Origin: Thiomicrorhabdus sp965603495
GTDB lineage: Bacteria; Pseudomonadota; Gammaproteobacteria; Thiomicrospirales; Thiomicrospiraceae
Length of the DNA: 64,000 nt
Direction of reading: 5' to 3'
NCBI GenBank assembly: GCA_965603495.1
Contig: CBFDDF010000002.1
Span: forward strand, 186,001-250,000
Shown here: piece after piece, positions 51,539 through 59,465 of the stretch
How positions within the stretch are numbered: the stretch's first letter is position 1
Layout of the letters: the number at the start of each line of letters is the position of its first letter
Position numbers and translations under genes: made by a program
The notes under the pieces: generated by a model
Seen by the model: the letters and a program-made list of their open reading frames with translations, nothing else
What the model was told of the DNA's origin: nothing
Database searches by the model: none

Positions 51539-53824
51539 TTAGAATCCAGCACCAAGACTAAACTGGAAGCTCTGAGTTTTATCTGTTGAGGTGTAGCCAA
51601 TTGGCTGCGCGAAACTAAAGCTTAATGGTCCGACAGGTGTTATCCAAGATACGCCAACACCCGCCGCTGAACGTAATTCACCCACTTCAACACTATCAAC
51701 ACCAGTAAACACATTCCCGGCATCTATAAACAGACTAATGCGAATATTACTTGAATCCTCTATAAAAGGCACTGGTAGTAGAATCGCAGCCGTGGTGGCG
51801 ATTTTTACATCCCCCCCCTTCGGTCGATCGCTTCCATCCAACGTCAAATCATAATTCCCACCCAATGAGTTAGGTTCAAATCCGCGCACGGAACCAATCC
51901 CACCTGCATAGAAGCGCTCATAGAATGGTAGTTGTTCCACATCACCAAAACCATCCCCATAAGCCAAAGCTCCCTTAAGCTTAAAACTCAAGTTTTTAGT
52001 AAGCGGATAATACCAAGTCTCATCAGCATAGACTTTATAGTAAGAGACATCAGAAGTCCCAGGAACCACCGTCTCCATCGACAAACGGGCTTTTTGTCCT
52101 TTTGAAGGAAAGTAGAAGGAGTTCGTTGAGTTGTAATTCCAGCCCATACTAAAAATCGCTGAGGTCGTGTCTTTACCATAGAAATTTACATGGTCATTGC
52201 AGACAACAAAAGTGTCTGAACAAACTAATTCTTGAGAATCAAGCTTTAACCCATAATTCAATGAATCATATTCACTGAGCGGATAACCTAAAGATGCTCT
52301 AATCCCCAGATTATTAGTTGTATAGTCAGCAATATTTAATTCATCGGCATTGATTTCACTTAGATAGAAGCCTCCACCTAAACTGACACCATCATCGGTA
52401 AAATAAGGATTGGTAATACCAATATCAGCGGTTTTTCTAGAGGCACTGGTCGCTAAACTCAAATCTAATTTATTACCGCTTCCAATAAAGTTTCGTTCCG
52501 CTACGCCTAAGTTAAAACTGACTCCATCCAGCTGGGAATAACCAACGCCGGCAGTAAAAGAACCGGTTGCTTGTTCTTCTACCTTAACAACCAAATCAAC
52601 TTCATCAGCACTAACACGCTTGGTTTCAATATCTGAGGTTTTGAAGAACCCGAGGCGGCTCAAGCGTGACTTGGATTGACGAACCTGCTTTAATGAATAA
52701 GGCGCACTTTCAAGTTGGCGCATTTCGCGGCGAATAACATAATCACGAGTACGGGTATTACCCTCTAGTACCACTCGACGAATATAAACTCGGTTTTTAG
52801 GCTCGAATTTAAAGTTAAGAACAATGGTCGCAGACTTTTTATCTAAGTCTGTTTCAGGCGTGATTTCAGCAAACGCATAACCTTCTTCACTCAAACGATC
52901 ACGAACCGTGTTGACAGCTTCAATGACAGCACTTCTAGAGAACACATCAGTTTCTTTAAAGTTCAACAGTTGTTTAACTTCTGCTTCTTCAAGAATCAAT
53001 TCTCCGCTCAGGTGAATCTCAGCAATGGTATATTGTGGACCTTCAGTAATGTTAATGGTGGTGAATACCTGCGTTTTATCCGCCGATAAACTGACTTGTG
53101 AAGAACGCACTTCAAATTCAGCATACCCTCGATCCATATAGTAAGATTTTAGCGTCTCGATATCGGCTTGTAACTTAGGTTTTGAGTATGCATCCCCTTC
53201 AGACATCTCCATTCTTGACTTTAGACGCTCATCAGAATAAATTTTATTGCCGACTAAACTAATGCGGCCGATGCTGGCTGGTTCACCTTCAACAATTTTG
53301 ATTTTTAAAGCGACACGATTGCGCAAAAGATCTTCGCTGATAATTTCTACTTCAGCAGCATAGTAGCCTTGATTCTGATATCGACGTTTTAAATCTACAA
53401 TGATTCTGTCTAACTCGATCTGGTTATATATACGACCTTTTTTAATACCCAGCCCATCTAATGCATCGTTTAGCACCTCAGTTTCAATCAACTGATTACC
53501 TTCAATCTCTACTTCAAAGATGGAAGGACGCTCGACGACCTTAACGACCAAGACGCCATTGTCTTTTTGGTACAAAGCCACATCCTTAAAAAATCCGGTT
53601 TTATAAAGTCGCTGAATACTTTCTTGCGTCAAACGGCTATCTAAAAATTTACCTTTAGAAATGGACAGGTAACTATTGATGGTCTCGAAACCAATTCGGT
53701 TCGCACCCTCAACTTCAATTTTTTCCACTATAAAGGCCTGGGCTAAACCAGGTAATAACATCAAACTAGCTACTGCGCTTGATAAAACAGCTCTTTTAAT
53801 TTTTTTCAATTTCGTATCAACCAT
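51539..53824 (-). CDS. bamA: Outer-membrane protein assembly factor BamA
   Basis: Essential core of the BAM complex. The 761-residue protein has a signal peptide (about 1-29, LLPGLAQAF), five POTRA domains (about 30-435; e.g. VEKIEVEGANRIGFETINSYL and EGNQLIETEVLNDALDGLG), and a 16-stranded barrel to the C terminus, with the L6 motif SVRGFEPNSLGG and a final aromatic Phe after LGAG. Its start overlaps the rseP stop by eight bases on the minus strand, so translation is coupled. The strongest neighbours, rseP upstream and skp downstream, match the E. coli order. Confidence 0.97.
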   Translation of the reverse strand: MVDTKLKKIKRAVLSSAVASLMLLPGLAQAFIVEKIEVEGANRIGFETINSYLSISKGKFLDSRLTQESIQRLYKTGFFKDVALYQKDNGVLVVKVVERPSIFEVEIEGNQLIETEVLNDALDGLGIKKGRIYNQIELDRIIVDLKRRYQNQGYYAAEVEIISEDLLRNRVALKIKIVEGEPASIGRISLVGNKIYSDERLKSRMEMSEGDAYSKPKLQADIETLKSYYMDRGYAEFEVRSSQVSLSADKTQVFTTINITEGPQYTIAEIHLSGELILEEAEVKQLLNFKETDVFSRSAVIEAVNTVRDRLSEEGYAFAEITPETDLDKKSATIVLNFKFEPKNRVYIRRVVLEGNTRTRDYVIRREMRQLESAPYSLKQVRQSKSRLSRLGFFKTSDIETKRVSADEVDLVVKVEEQATGSFTAGVGYSQLDGVSFNLGVAERNFIGSGNKLDLSLATSASRKTADIGITNPYFTDDGVSLGGGFYLSEINADELNIADYTTNNLGIRASLGYPLSEYDSLNYGLKLDSQELVCSDTFVVCNDHVNFYGKDTTSAIFSMGWNYNSTNSFYFPSKGQKARLSMETVVPGTSDVSYYKVYADETWYYPLTKNLSFKLKGALAYGDGFGDVEQLPFYERFYAGGIGSVRGFEPNSLGGNYDLTLDGSDRPKGGDVKIATTAAILLPVPFIEDSSNIRISLFIDAGNVFTGVDSVEVGELRSAAGVGVSWITPVGPLSFSFAQPIGYTSTDKTQSFQFSLGAGF

Positions 53825-55205
53825 GAGACATTCTTACTACATCATTAAATAAAGCGACAAACATCAATCCAACAATTAAAACCAATCCAATTGTCTGACC
53901 CACTGCCATAATTTGCTCACTCACCGGAGAGCCCTTAACCATTTCGACCAGGTAATATAACAAATGCCCTCCATCCAATACAGGAATAGGCAATAAATTT
54001 AATAAACCGATACTCAAGCTAATCAATCCTAACAAACTCAAAAATGAAATAATGCCTGTTTGAAGGGCTTTTCCTGAAAACTGAGCGATGCTTAGGGGGC
54101 CAGACAAGTTTTCTAAGCTTACGTCACCAAAAAACATTCTCTGCATCATAATCAGACTCATTTCAAACAAATCAATACTACGTTGATACCCCTGAATAAG
54201 CGCCTCACTAAAACCATACTGAACCGTCGAACTGTAACGCGCTATCAACTCTTCGGAAACGTCGACACCAACGCCCATTTTACCGATGACCTGACCGTCT
54301 TTCAAAACAGTCTGCTCAAGCAATACTGTCGTTATAAACTCAACCCCATTGCGTAAATATACAACCTTAACCGGTTCGTTGGGATGCGCCTGAACTACTT
54401 TAACGAACTCAAGCCATTCAGTAACCAGCAGCCCATCAACCGACTGGATAAAATCTTTAGCCTTTAACCCAGCTTGATCTGCAGGTCCGCCAACAACCAC
54501 TTTACCAACCACGACTGGCAATAAAATATCAAAAGATTCAAAGCCCAAGACTCTCAACCAGTTTTGTTTAGGGGCATTTAAGTCCAATCCTGACAAGGAG
54601 ATCCCATTCAGAAGGACATTTTCTTGAGAAGTTAGATTCTCAATCGTCATGCTCACCACTGGTTTTTGCTTAACAAGAGCACCTAAAATAGACTGATGAA
54701 CCATTTGCCAACTAGCAACGGACTGGTTATCAACTTCCAGAACTGACCAGGCCTGGTCATTAAAAGAGACTGAAGCGGGTACAGACTGTGCAAGCGGACT
54801 CTGAGGGGTTATCTGATTAAAGACTGGCTTTAATCCGGTCACACCAATCATATACATTAAAGTAAAGACAAACCAAGCTAACAGTAGATTGACAGCTGGC
54901 CCCGCGGCAACCACGGCGAAGCGTTTATAAACATTCTGGCGATTGAAGGCTCTGTGTAGATCTTCTTCAGCAACTGGACCTTCCCGCTCATCGACAAACT
55001 TAACGAAACCACCCAGTGGAAACAGGCCTATTTGAAAACAAGTTTCTTTACCCTGCTTTTGGTATAAGGTTTTGCCAAAGCCGATTGAAAAGGTAAGCAC
55101 TTTAATATTAAACCACTTGGCAACTTGGTAATGACCCCACTCATGCAGACTGACAACAATCCCCATGACCAGGATAAAACCAAGGATAGACCAGAGAAGG
55201 GTCAT
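53817..55205 (-). CDS. rseP: RIP metalloprotease RseP
   Basis: Inner-membrane zinc protease that cleaves the anti-sigma factor RseA and signal peptides in the sigma-E stress pathway. HExxH is HEWGH at 21-25 in the first helix; NLLPIPVLDGGHLL near the C terminus supplies the third ligand. Two PDZ-like regions lie between (e.g. VVGGPADQAGLKAKDFIQSVDG). Length 462 is standard. A full 16-base palindrome copy at 54744-54759 encodes NDQAWS (D150-S154) in the first periplasmic part, a position that is not conserved in the family as far as I recall. cdsA lies immediately upstream with no gap. Confidence 0.95.
   Translation of the reverse strand: MTLLWSILGFILVMGIVVSLHEWGHYQVAKWFNIKVLTFSIGFGKTLYQKQGKETCFQIGLFPLGGFVKFVDEREGPVAEEDLHRAFNRQNVYKRFAVVAAGPAVNLLLAWFVFTLMYMIGVTGLKPVFNQITPQSPLAQSVPASVSFNDQAWSVLEVDNQSVASWQMVHQSILGALVKQKPVVSMTIENLTSQENVLLNGISLSGLDLNAPKQNWLRVLGFESFDILLPVVVGKVVVGGPADQAGLKAKDFIQSVDGLLVTEWLEFVKVVQAHPNEPVKVVYLRNGVEFITTVLLEQTVLKDGQVIGKMGVGVDVSEELIARYSSTVQYGFSEALIQGYQRSIDLFEMSLIMMQRMFFGDVSLENLSGPLSIAQFSGKALQTGIISFLSLLGLISLSIGLLNLLPIPVLDGGHLLYYLVEMVKGSPVSEQIMAVGQTIGLVLIVGLMFVALFNDVVRMSHG
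54744..54759. repeat. Dispersed palindrome, full 16-base form inside rseP
   Basis: TGACCAGGCCTGGTCA read in frame as AAT GAC CAG GCC TGG TCA, giving NDQAWS within the periplasmic portion of RseP. The same 16-mer and the same peptide DQAWS occur in ycaO, whose function is unrelated. Confidence 0.88.
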
Positions 55206-56018
55206 TTAAACAAGGCTCCCGAAGTGCCACGCCAGATAAAGCATAGGGATTGCGATCAACAAACTATCTATCCGGTCCAACACTCCACCATGGCCAGGCA
55301 AAATGCGCCCACTGTCTTTTAAATGAACTTGGCGCTTAAGTACACTTTCAAATAAATCACCCAATACAGAAAACATCGCAATCAAAGCTAATATAGCTGC
55401 AAACAAAATAATCGATAAATTCAACTGTGCTGAAATCAACCAAAGCCCCGTCAGCGCAATGACAAACGCAAGTATCGTTCCACCCCAAACACCTTCCCAA
55501 GTTTTTCCAGGACTGACATGTACCGCCAACTTAGTCTTGCCAAAACGCTTGCCGCTAAAATAGGCCCCGGTATCGACTGCCCAAATAACAAATAGGCTCA
55601 TCAGTAAGATGTCCGCAGAAAATTCTGCTCTAAAACGAACCATAACGGTAGTAAATAAGACAACTGACAAAACACCGGCAAGCAATATGAATCCAATTGA
55701 ACCAGAGCCCACTTGCCCTTGTGAGCGTTGGTAACGAGCCACCACAAAAATCAACAACAAACTCTCTAAGATAGTCAATACAACAATATGCTGCACTGCA
55801 AGAATTTCAAGACTCACAAAACCAATCACACTCGTGAGAACTGCAAAAACAGCCTTCTGCCAAGTCTGCTTAAATTCTGCAAAACCGGCCCACTCCCAAG
55901 CGGCAATAAACCCCACACCTATTATGCACCACTGCCAGACTTCAGCTGTTGCTTTAAAAAGTGCCAAGCTGGCTAATAAAGCCAATATGACTGCGGTAAT
56001 TACTCTTTGTTTCAACAT
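55206..56018 (-). CDS. cdsA: Phosphatidate cytidylyltransferase
   Basis: Makes CDP-diacylglycerol, precursor of all the cell's phospholipids. The 270-residue polytopic membrane protein carries the family signature as SVLKRQVHLKDSGRILPGHGGVLDRIDS near the C terminus (K, D, H and the GG-D-R end). Seven or eight hydrophobic helices are visible. The stop of uppS overlaps its start by one base (TAATG), and rseP follows directly, so it is in the same tight operon. In E. coli, dxr precedes uppS; it is absent here. Confidence 0.95.
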   Translation of the reverse strand: MLKQRVITAVILALLASLALFKATAEVWQWCIIGVGFIAAWEWAGFAEFKQTWQKAVFAVLTSVIGFVSLEILAVQHIVVLTILESLLLIFVVARYQRSQGQVGSGSIGFILLAGVLSVVLFTTVMVRFRAEFSADILLMSLFVIWAVDTGAYFSGKRFGKTKLAVHVSPGKTWEGVWGGTILAFVIALTGLWLISAQLNLSIILFAAILALIAMFSVLGDLFESVLKRQVHLKDSGRILPGHGGVLDRIDSLLIAIPMLYLAWHFGSLV

Positions 56019-56749
56019 TATTTAGCCACCTGTTCACTGGTTTTACCAAAACGACGTTCACGATGTGCAAAAGAGCCAACCGCTTTATCAAAGCTCGACT
56101 CATTGAATTCTGGCCAAAGTTCATCGGTAAAATAAAATTCTGCATAAGCCATTTGCCAAATCAAGAAATTACTAATACGCTGCTCACCGCCAGTACGAAT
56201 TAATAGATCCACATCTGGTTGATCGTGTAGCGAAATGAAATCACTGATATCTGACTCGGTCATCTCTGCAACATTGCTATCAGGATGCGCTAATTGCCAC
56301 TGCTGCACAGCTTGCACAATATCCCAGCGGCCGCCATAATTGGCCGCAATCGTTAGAACCAGTCCGGTATTTTTTTCGGTGAGTGACTCTGCCAATATTA
56401 TATGGGCTTGTAACTCTTCACTGAAACCACTTCGATCACCCACAATGAGTAGTTTGACATTGTTCTCATTCAGTTTAGTGACCTCTTTCTGAAGCGCTTT
56501 TAAAAACAACCCCATCAATTTATTAACTTCGTCTTGAGGACGTCGCCAATTTTCAGTACTAAAAGCGAATAACGTTAACGCCTTAACACCCACATTTGAA
56601 CAGTGTGCAACAAGGCGCTTAACTGAATTCAGGCCTTTTTGATGACCTACAAAACGAGGTAAGAAGCGTTTTTTTGCCCAACGTCCATTGCCATCCATAA
56701 TAATGGCGACATGTTGTGGCATATTTGTTTGAAGAATTTCTTGTGTCAA
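56018..56749 (-). CDS. uppS: Isoprenyl transferase (undecaprenyl pyrophosphate synthase)
   Basis: cis-prenyltransferase making the C55 carrier for peptidoglycan and O-antigen. The 243 residues contain HVAIIMDGNGRWAKKR with the catalytic Asp19, the GLNSVKRLVAHCSNVGVKALTLFAFSTENWRRP region in sections, and the C-terminal DLLIRTGGEQRISNFLIWQMAYAEFYFTDELWPEF in sections. It begins the uppS-cdsA-rseP-bamA series after a 283-base gap containing hairpins. The dxr gene often found before uppS is missing. Confidence 0.96.
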   Translation of the reverse strand: MTQEILQTNMPQHVAIIMDGNGRWAKKRFLPRFVGHQKGLNSVKRLVAHCSNVGVKALTLFAFSTENWRRPQDEVNKLMGLFLKALQKEVTKLNENNVKLLIVGDRSGFSEELQAHIILAESLTEKNTGLVLTIAANYGGRWDIVQAVQQWQLAHPDSNVAEMTESDISDFISLHDQPDVDLLIRTGGEQRISNFLIWQMAYAEFYFTDELWPEFNESSFDKAVGSFAHRERRFGKTSEQVAK

Positions 56750-56829
56750 AACAAACCTTTAATGAGTCTGTGTAAAGCGCTGTTGAAATATTTTGATACC
56801 GACAGAGCTAAACCTATTCAAATTTGGAT

Positions 56830-56849
56830 CTAGGTTAGAGAGAACCTAG
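56830..56849. other. Perfect hairpin in the frr-uppS gap
   Basis: CTAGGTT (56830-56836) pairs with AACCTAG (56843-56849) around AGAGAG. It has no T tract and lies next to a separate larger hairpin. The gap (56750-57032) otherwise shows no gene and should include the uppS promoter on the minus strand. Confidence 0.5.
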
Positions 56850-56853
56850 AACG

Positions 56854-56908
56854 AAAAACGGCTCAAGAAGATATTCACCCAATGGGCTAAATCCGCTTGA
56901 ACCGTTTT
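56854..56908 (-). terminator. Terminator of the rpsB-tsf-pyrH-frr group
   Basis: AAAACGGCTCAAG (56855-56867) pairs with CTTGAACCGTTTT (56896-56908), with one position that is a G-U wobble on the minus strand, around a 28-base loop. On the minus strand the stem ends in five T, about 125 bases after the frr stop. It separates frr from uppS. Confidence 0.6.
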
Positions 56909-57032
56909 ATTTAAGAGCCTATCAGCAACATTTAAACTGAGGCCTTATAAGATAAAACCCGTCAATTATGCCGTAATTGCTTGAAAATAGCGATCTAAAG
57001 TTGAGCACTCGGTCTCGGACAATAAGGCGCTA

Positions 57033-57590
57033 TTAGAATTCTAATAAGCTAGCTTCTTTTTCTGCTAAAGCAGCGTCTACTTTTTTAATAATACTGTCTG
57101 TAAACTTTTGGATTTGCTCTTCTGAATTACGCGCTTCATCCTCAGTGATTTCTTTATCTTTTAATAAAGACTTAACATCACCGTTGGCATCACGACGGAT
57201 GTTACGAATAGCAACACGACTATTTTCAGCTTCGCTACGGGCGATTTTAATAAAATCTTTACGGCGTTCTTCTGTCAATGCTGGCATAGGAATGCGGATA
57301 AGATTACCCGTAGTCGCTGGATTAATACCCAAATCAGAAGTCATAATCGCTTTTTCAACCTTAGCGACCATCGGCTGCTCCCAAGGCTGCACAGTCAATG
57401 TACGTGAATCTTCCAAGTTAATATTTGCCACCTGACTGATTGGTACGAGTGAACCATAATAATCAACCATAATAGAATCTAAGATACTTGGATGAGCACG
57501 CCCGGTACGAATTTTAGCGAAGTTAGCCTCTAAATTTTCAAAGGATTTTTGCATTCTTACCTGTGCATCGGTATAAATTTCATTCAACAT
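57033..57590 (-). CDS. frr: Ribosome recycling factor
   Basis: Splits post-termination ribosomes together with EF-G. The 185 residues have the two-domain RRF layout: a three-helix bundle with the hinge near residues 30 and 105, seen as FAKIRTGRAHPSILDSIMVDYYGSLVPISQVANI in sections, and the C-terminal bundle RRDANGDVKSLLKDKEITEDEARNSEEQIQKFTD in sections. Basic residues for 23S binding are conserved (RKDFIKIARSEAENSRVAIRNIRR). It is two bases from pyrH and ends at a hairpin gap before uppS, the standard arrangement. Confidence 0.97.
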   Translation of the reverse strand: MLNEIYTDAQVRMQKSFENLEANFAKIRTGRAHPSILDSIMVDYYGSLVPISQVANINLEDSRTLTVQPWEQPMVAKVEKAIMTSDLGINPATTGNLIRIPMPALTEERRKDFIKIARSEAENSRVAIRNIRRDANGDVKSLLKDKEITEDEARNSEEQIQKFTDSIIKKVDAALAEKEASLLEF

Positions 57591-57592
57591 TT

Positions 57593-58312
57593 CTATTCTC
57601 CTGAGCTCACCAAGGTGCCTTCATCTTCACCCTGAACAATTCTAATGACCGCATTATCTTTAAACATATCGAATACCCGAATCGGCATCGAATGGTCACG
57701 ACATAATACGAAAGCAGTCATATCCATGACCTGTAAATTCTTTTGTATGACTTCATCATAAGTCAACGTTTGGAAACGCGTTGCACTTGGATCCTTAACT
57801 GGATCTGCGCTATAGATACCGTCTACCTTTGTCGCTTTAAGCACAATTTCTGCATCAATTTCAATGCCCCGGAGAGCGGCAGCGGTATCTGTAGTAAAGA
57901 AAGGACTGCCCGTGCCCGCAGCAAAGACCAATACTTCACCATCCGCTAACTGTTTCTTAACGCTATTGGCATTAAAACCACTTGAAACGCCTTCAATTGA
58001 CATTGCTGACAACACTTGTGACTTCATCCCCATGCTTTCAATCACATCACGTAAAGCCAATGCATTAATAACAGTTGCCATCATCCCCATATGGTCACCA
58101 GTTGTTCGCTGAATACCTGAGCCTTGAATCTGCGCACCACGGAAAATATTTCCACCGCCGACAACAATACCGACCTCAACACCTAAATCACGCAACTCTT
58201 TTACTTGAGAAACTACAGCCTTTAAAGTTGCTGCATCCAAACCAAAATCGCCTGACCCCATTAGGGCTTCACCACTAAATTTCAAAAGAATTCGTTTATA
58301 TTTAAGTGCCAT
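57593..58312 (-). CDS. pyrH: UMP kinase
   Basis: Phosphorylates UMP to UDP; bacterial hexameric enzyme of the amino-acid kinase fold, 239 residues. Recognised by LLKFSGEALMGSGDFGLD, VGIVVGGGNIFRGAQ, the ATVINALALRDVIESMG segment and AFVLCRDHSMPIRVFDMFKDNAV. ATP-binding and GTP/UTP-control residues are not separately assessed. It lies between tsf (207-base gap) and frr (two-base gap); it may be translated with frr. The gap before it carries the tsf terminator, so pyrH needs its own promoter. Confidence 0.97.
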   Translation of the reverse strand: MALKYKRILLKFSGEALMGSGDFGLDAATLKAVVSQVKELRDLGVEVGIVVGGGNIFRGAQIQGSGIQRTTGDHMGMMATVINALALRDVIESMGMKSQVLSAMSIEGVSSGFNANSVKKQLADGEVLVFAAGTGSPFFTTDTAAALRGIEIDAEIVLKATKVDGIYSADPVKDPSATRFQTLTYDEVIQKNLQVMDMTAFVLCRDHSMPIRVFDMFKDNAVIRIVQGEDEGTLVSSGE

Positions 58313-58453
58313 CGCTACTCATCCTTATATTTTATTACATGATATCTCTTAAAACGTTTCTTTAAATATTCTTTAAAACATTTTTTTAAAAGCGCTTTGC
58401 AATAGAGGTAAAACCATGACAAAAAACTTTCTAAAAACCTGAATTAAACTTAC

Positions 58454-58503
58454 AAAAAAGCCACAGCGAGCCTAACTTAAAAGTTAGGCTACACTATGGC
58501 TTA
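58454..58503 (-). terminator. Terminator of rpsB-tsf
   Basis: AGCCTAACTT (58469-58478) pairs with AAGTTAGGCT (58481-58490) around two bases, and an outer GCCACAG/CTATGGC-type stem with A6 on the left extends it; on the minus strand the structure ends in six T. It begins 17 bases after the tsf stop and should end the rpsB-tsf transcript before pyrH. Confidence 0.85.
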
Positions 58504-58519
58504 ATCAGACAATTGGAAA

Positions 58520-59404
58520 TTAACCCGTTACTGCTTTAGCCGCTAGTGCAACTTCGTCAGCAAAGTTAGTTTCTTCAATCTCAATCCCTGCACCGACTTC
58601 TAAACGGATAAAAGAAGTAACTGTTGCGTTATTTTCTTTTAAAAGTTGTTGAACGGTCACGTCAGGATTCTTAACAAATGCTTGACCTACTAACGTAATA
58701 TCAGAAAGATACTTACGCATACGACCTTCAATCATTTTCTCAATGATTTCCATCGGCTTACCAGACTCTTTAGCTTGCTCAATTTGGAAAGCACGCTCTT
58801 TTGCTAGTAACTCTTGATCAACTTCATCAGCAGAAATTGCCGCTGGATTGCTCGCTGCAACATGCATAGCGATATCACGAGCCAAGGCATCATCTCCGCC
58901 ATCAAGCGCAACCACAACACCAATTTTAGCACCATGCTGATACTGACCAATCAAACCGTTTGATTCCATCTTTTGAACCAAACGTAGCCCCATGTTCTCA
59001 CCGATACGTGCAACCATTTCACGACGAATCGTATCAACAGTCTTACCTGAAGCCATCTCAAGATTCATAATGGCTTCAATATCAGTTGTATCGTTTGTTA
59101 AAGCAAGTGCTGCGATTTCATTTGCGAATGCTTTGAATTCGTCACCCATACCAACAAAATCAGTCTCACAGTTCACTTCGGCAATCATCGCTGTTTTCTG
59201 ATCATCAGAAACGGCGATTGCAATCGTACCTTCCGCTGCAACACGACTAGCTTTTTTATCAGCACCAGCCATACCCTTCTTACGAAGAAATTCAATTGCC
59301 GCTTCTAAGTCGCCGTCTACTTCAGACAACGCCTTTTTGCAGTCCATCATCCCTGCGCCAGTAAGCTCACGCAGTTCTTTAACCATAGATGCTGTAATAG
59401 CCAT
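58520..59404 (-). CDS. tsf: Translation elongation factor Ts
   Basis: Guanine-nucleotide exchange factor for EF-Tu. The 294 residues have an N-terminal UBA-like module (VKELRELTGAGMMDCKKALSEVDGDLEAAIEFLRKKG in sections, with the TGAGMMDCK signature), the dimerising core EVNCETDFVGMGDEFKAFANEIA, and the C-terminal helices ending in AVTG. It follows rpsB on the minus strand with a 61-base gap that holds a palindrome copy and a short hairpin, so the relative expression of S2 and EF-Ts may be tuned there. Confidence 0.97.
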   Translation of the reverse strand: MAITASMVKELRELTGAGMMDCKKALSEVDGDLEAAIEFLRKKGMAGADKKASRVAAEGTIAIAVSDDQKTAMIAEVNCETDFVGMGDEFKAFANEIAALALTNDTTDIEAIMNLEMASGKTVDTIRREMVARIGENMGLRLVQKMESNGLIGQYQHGAKIGVVVALDGGDDALARDIAMHVAASNPAAISADEVDQELLAKERAFQIEQAKESGKPMEIIEKMIEGRMRKYLSDITLVGQAFVKNPDVTVQQLLKENNATVTSFIRLEVGAGIEIEETNFADEVALAAKAVTG

Positions 59405-59439
59405 TTTTTATTCCTTATTCTCAATCTATTGCAAAACAT

Positions 59440-59462
59440 GCCTGGTTTCCACCAGGCCTGGT
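59440..59462 (-). promoter_or_regulatory. Dispersed palindrome with hairpin in the rpsB-tsf gap (possible attenuator)
   Basis: GCCTGGT (59440-59446) and ACCAGGC (59451-59457) form a seven-pair hairpin with a TTCC loop; the right half is also part of the exact palindrome ACCAGGCCTGGT (59451-59462). On the minus strand the hairpin is followed by TGTTTTGC, a weak terminator-like tail. Partial termination between rpsB and tsf has been suggested in E. coli, so an attenuator role is plausible but untested. Confidence 0.6.
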
Positions 59463-59465
59463 CAA

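Noticed and set aside
53731..53760. GGCCTGGGCTAAACCAGGT in the bamA signal-peptide codons as a palindrome copy
   Set aside because: Halves are separated and the central sequence differs; codons encode an ordinary signal peptide, so it is not counted.
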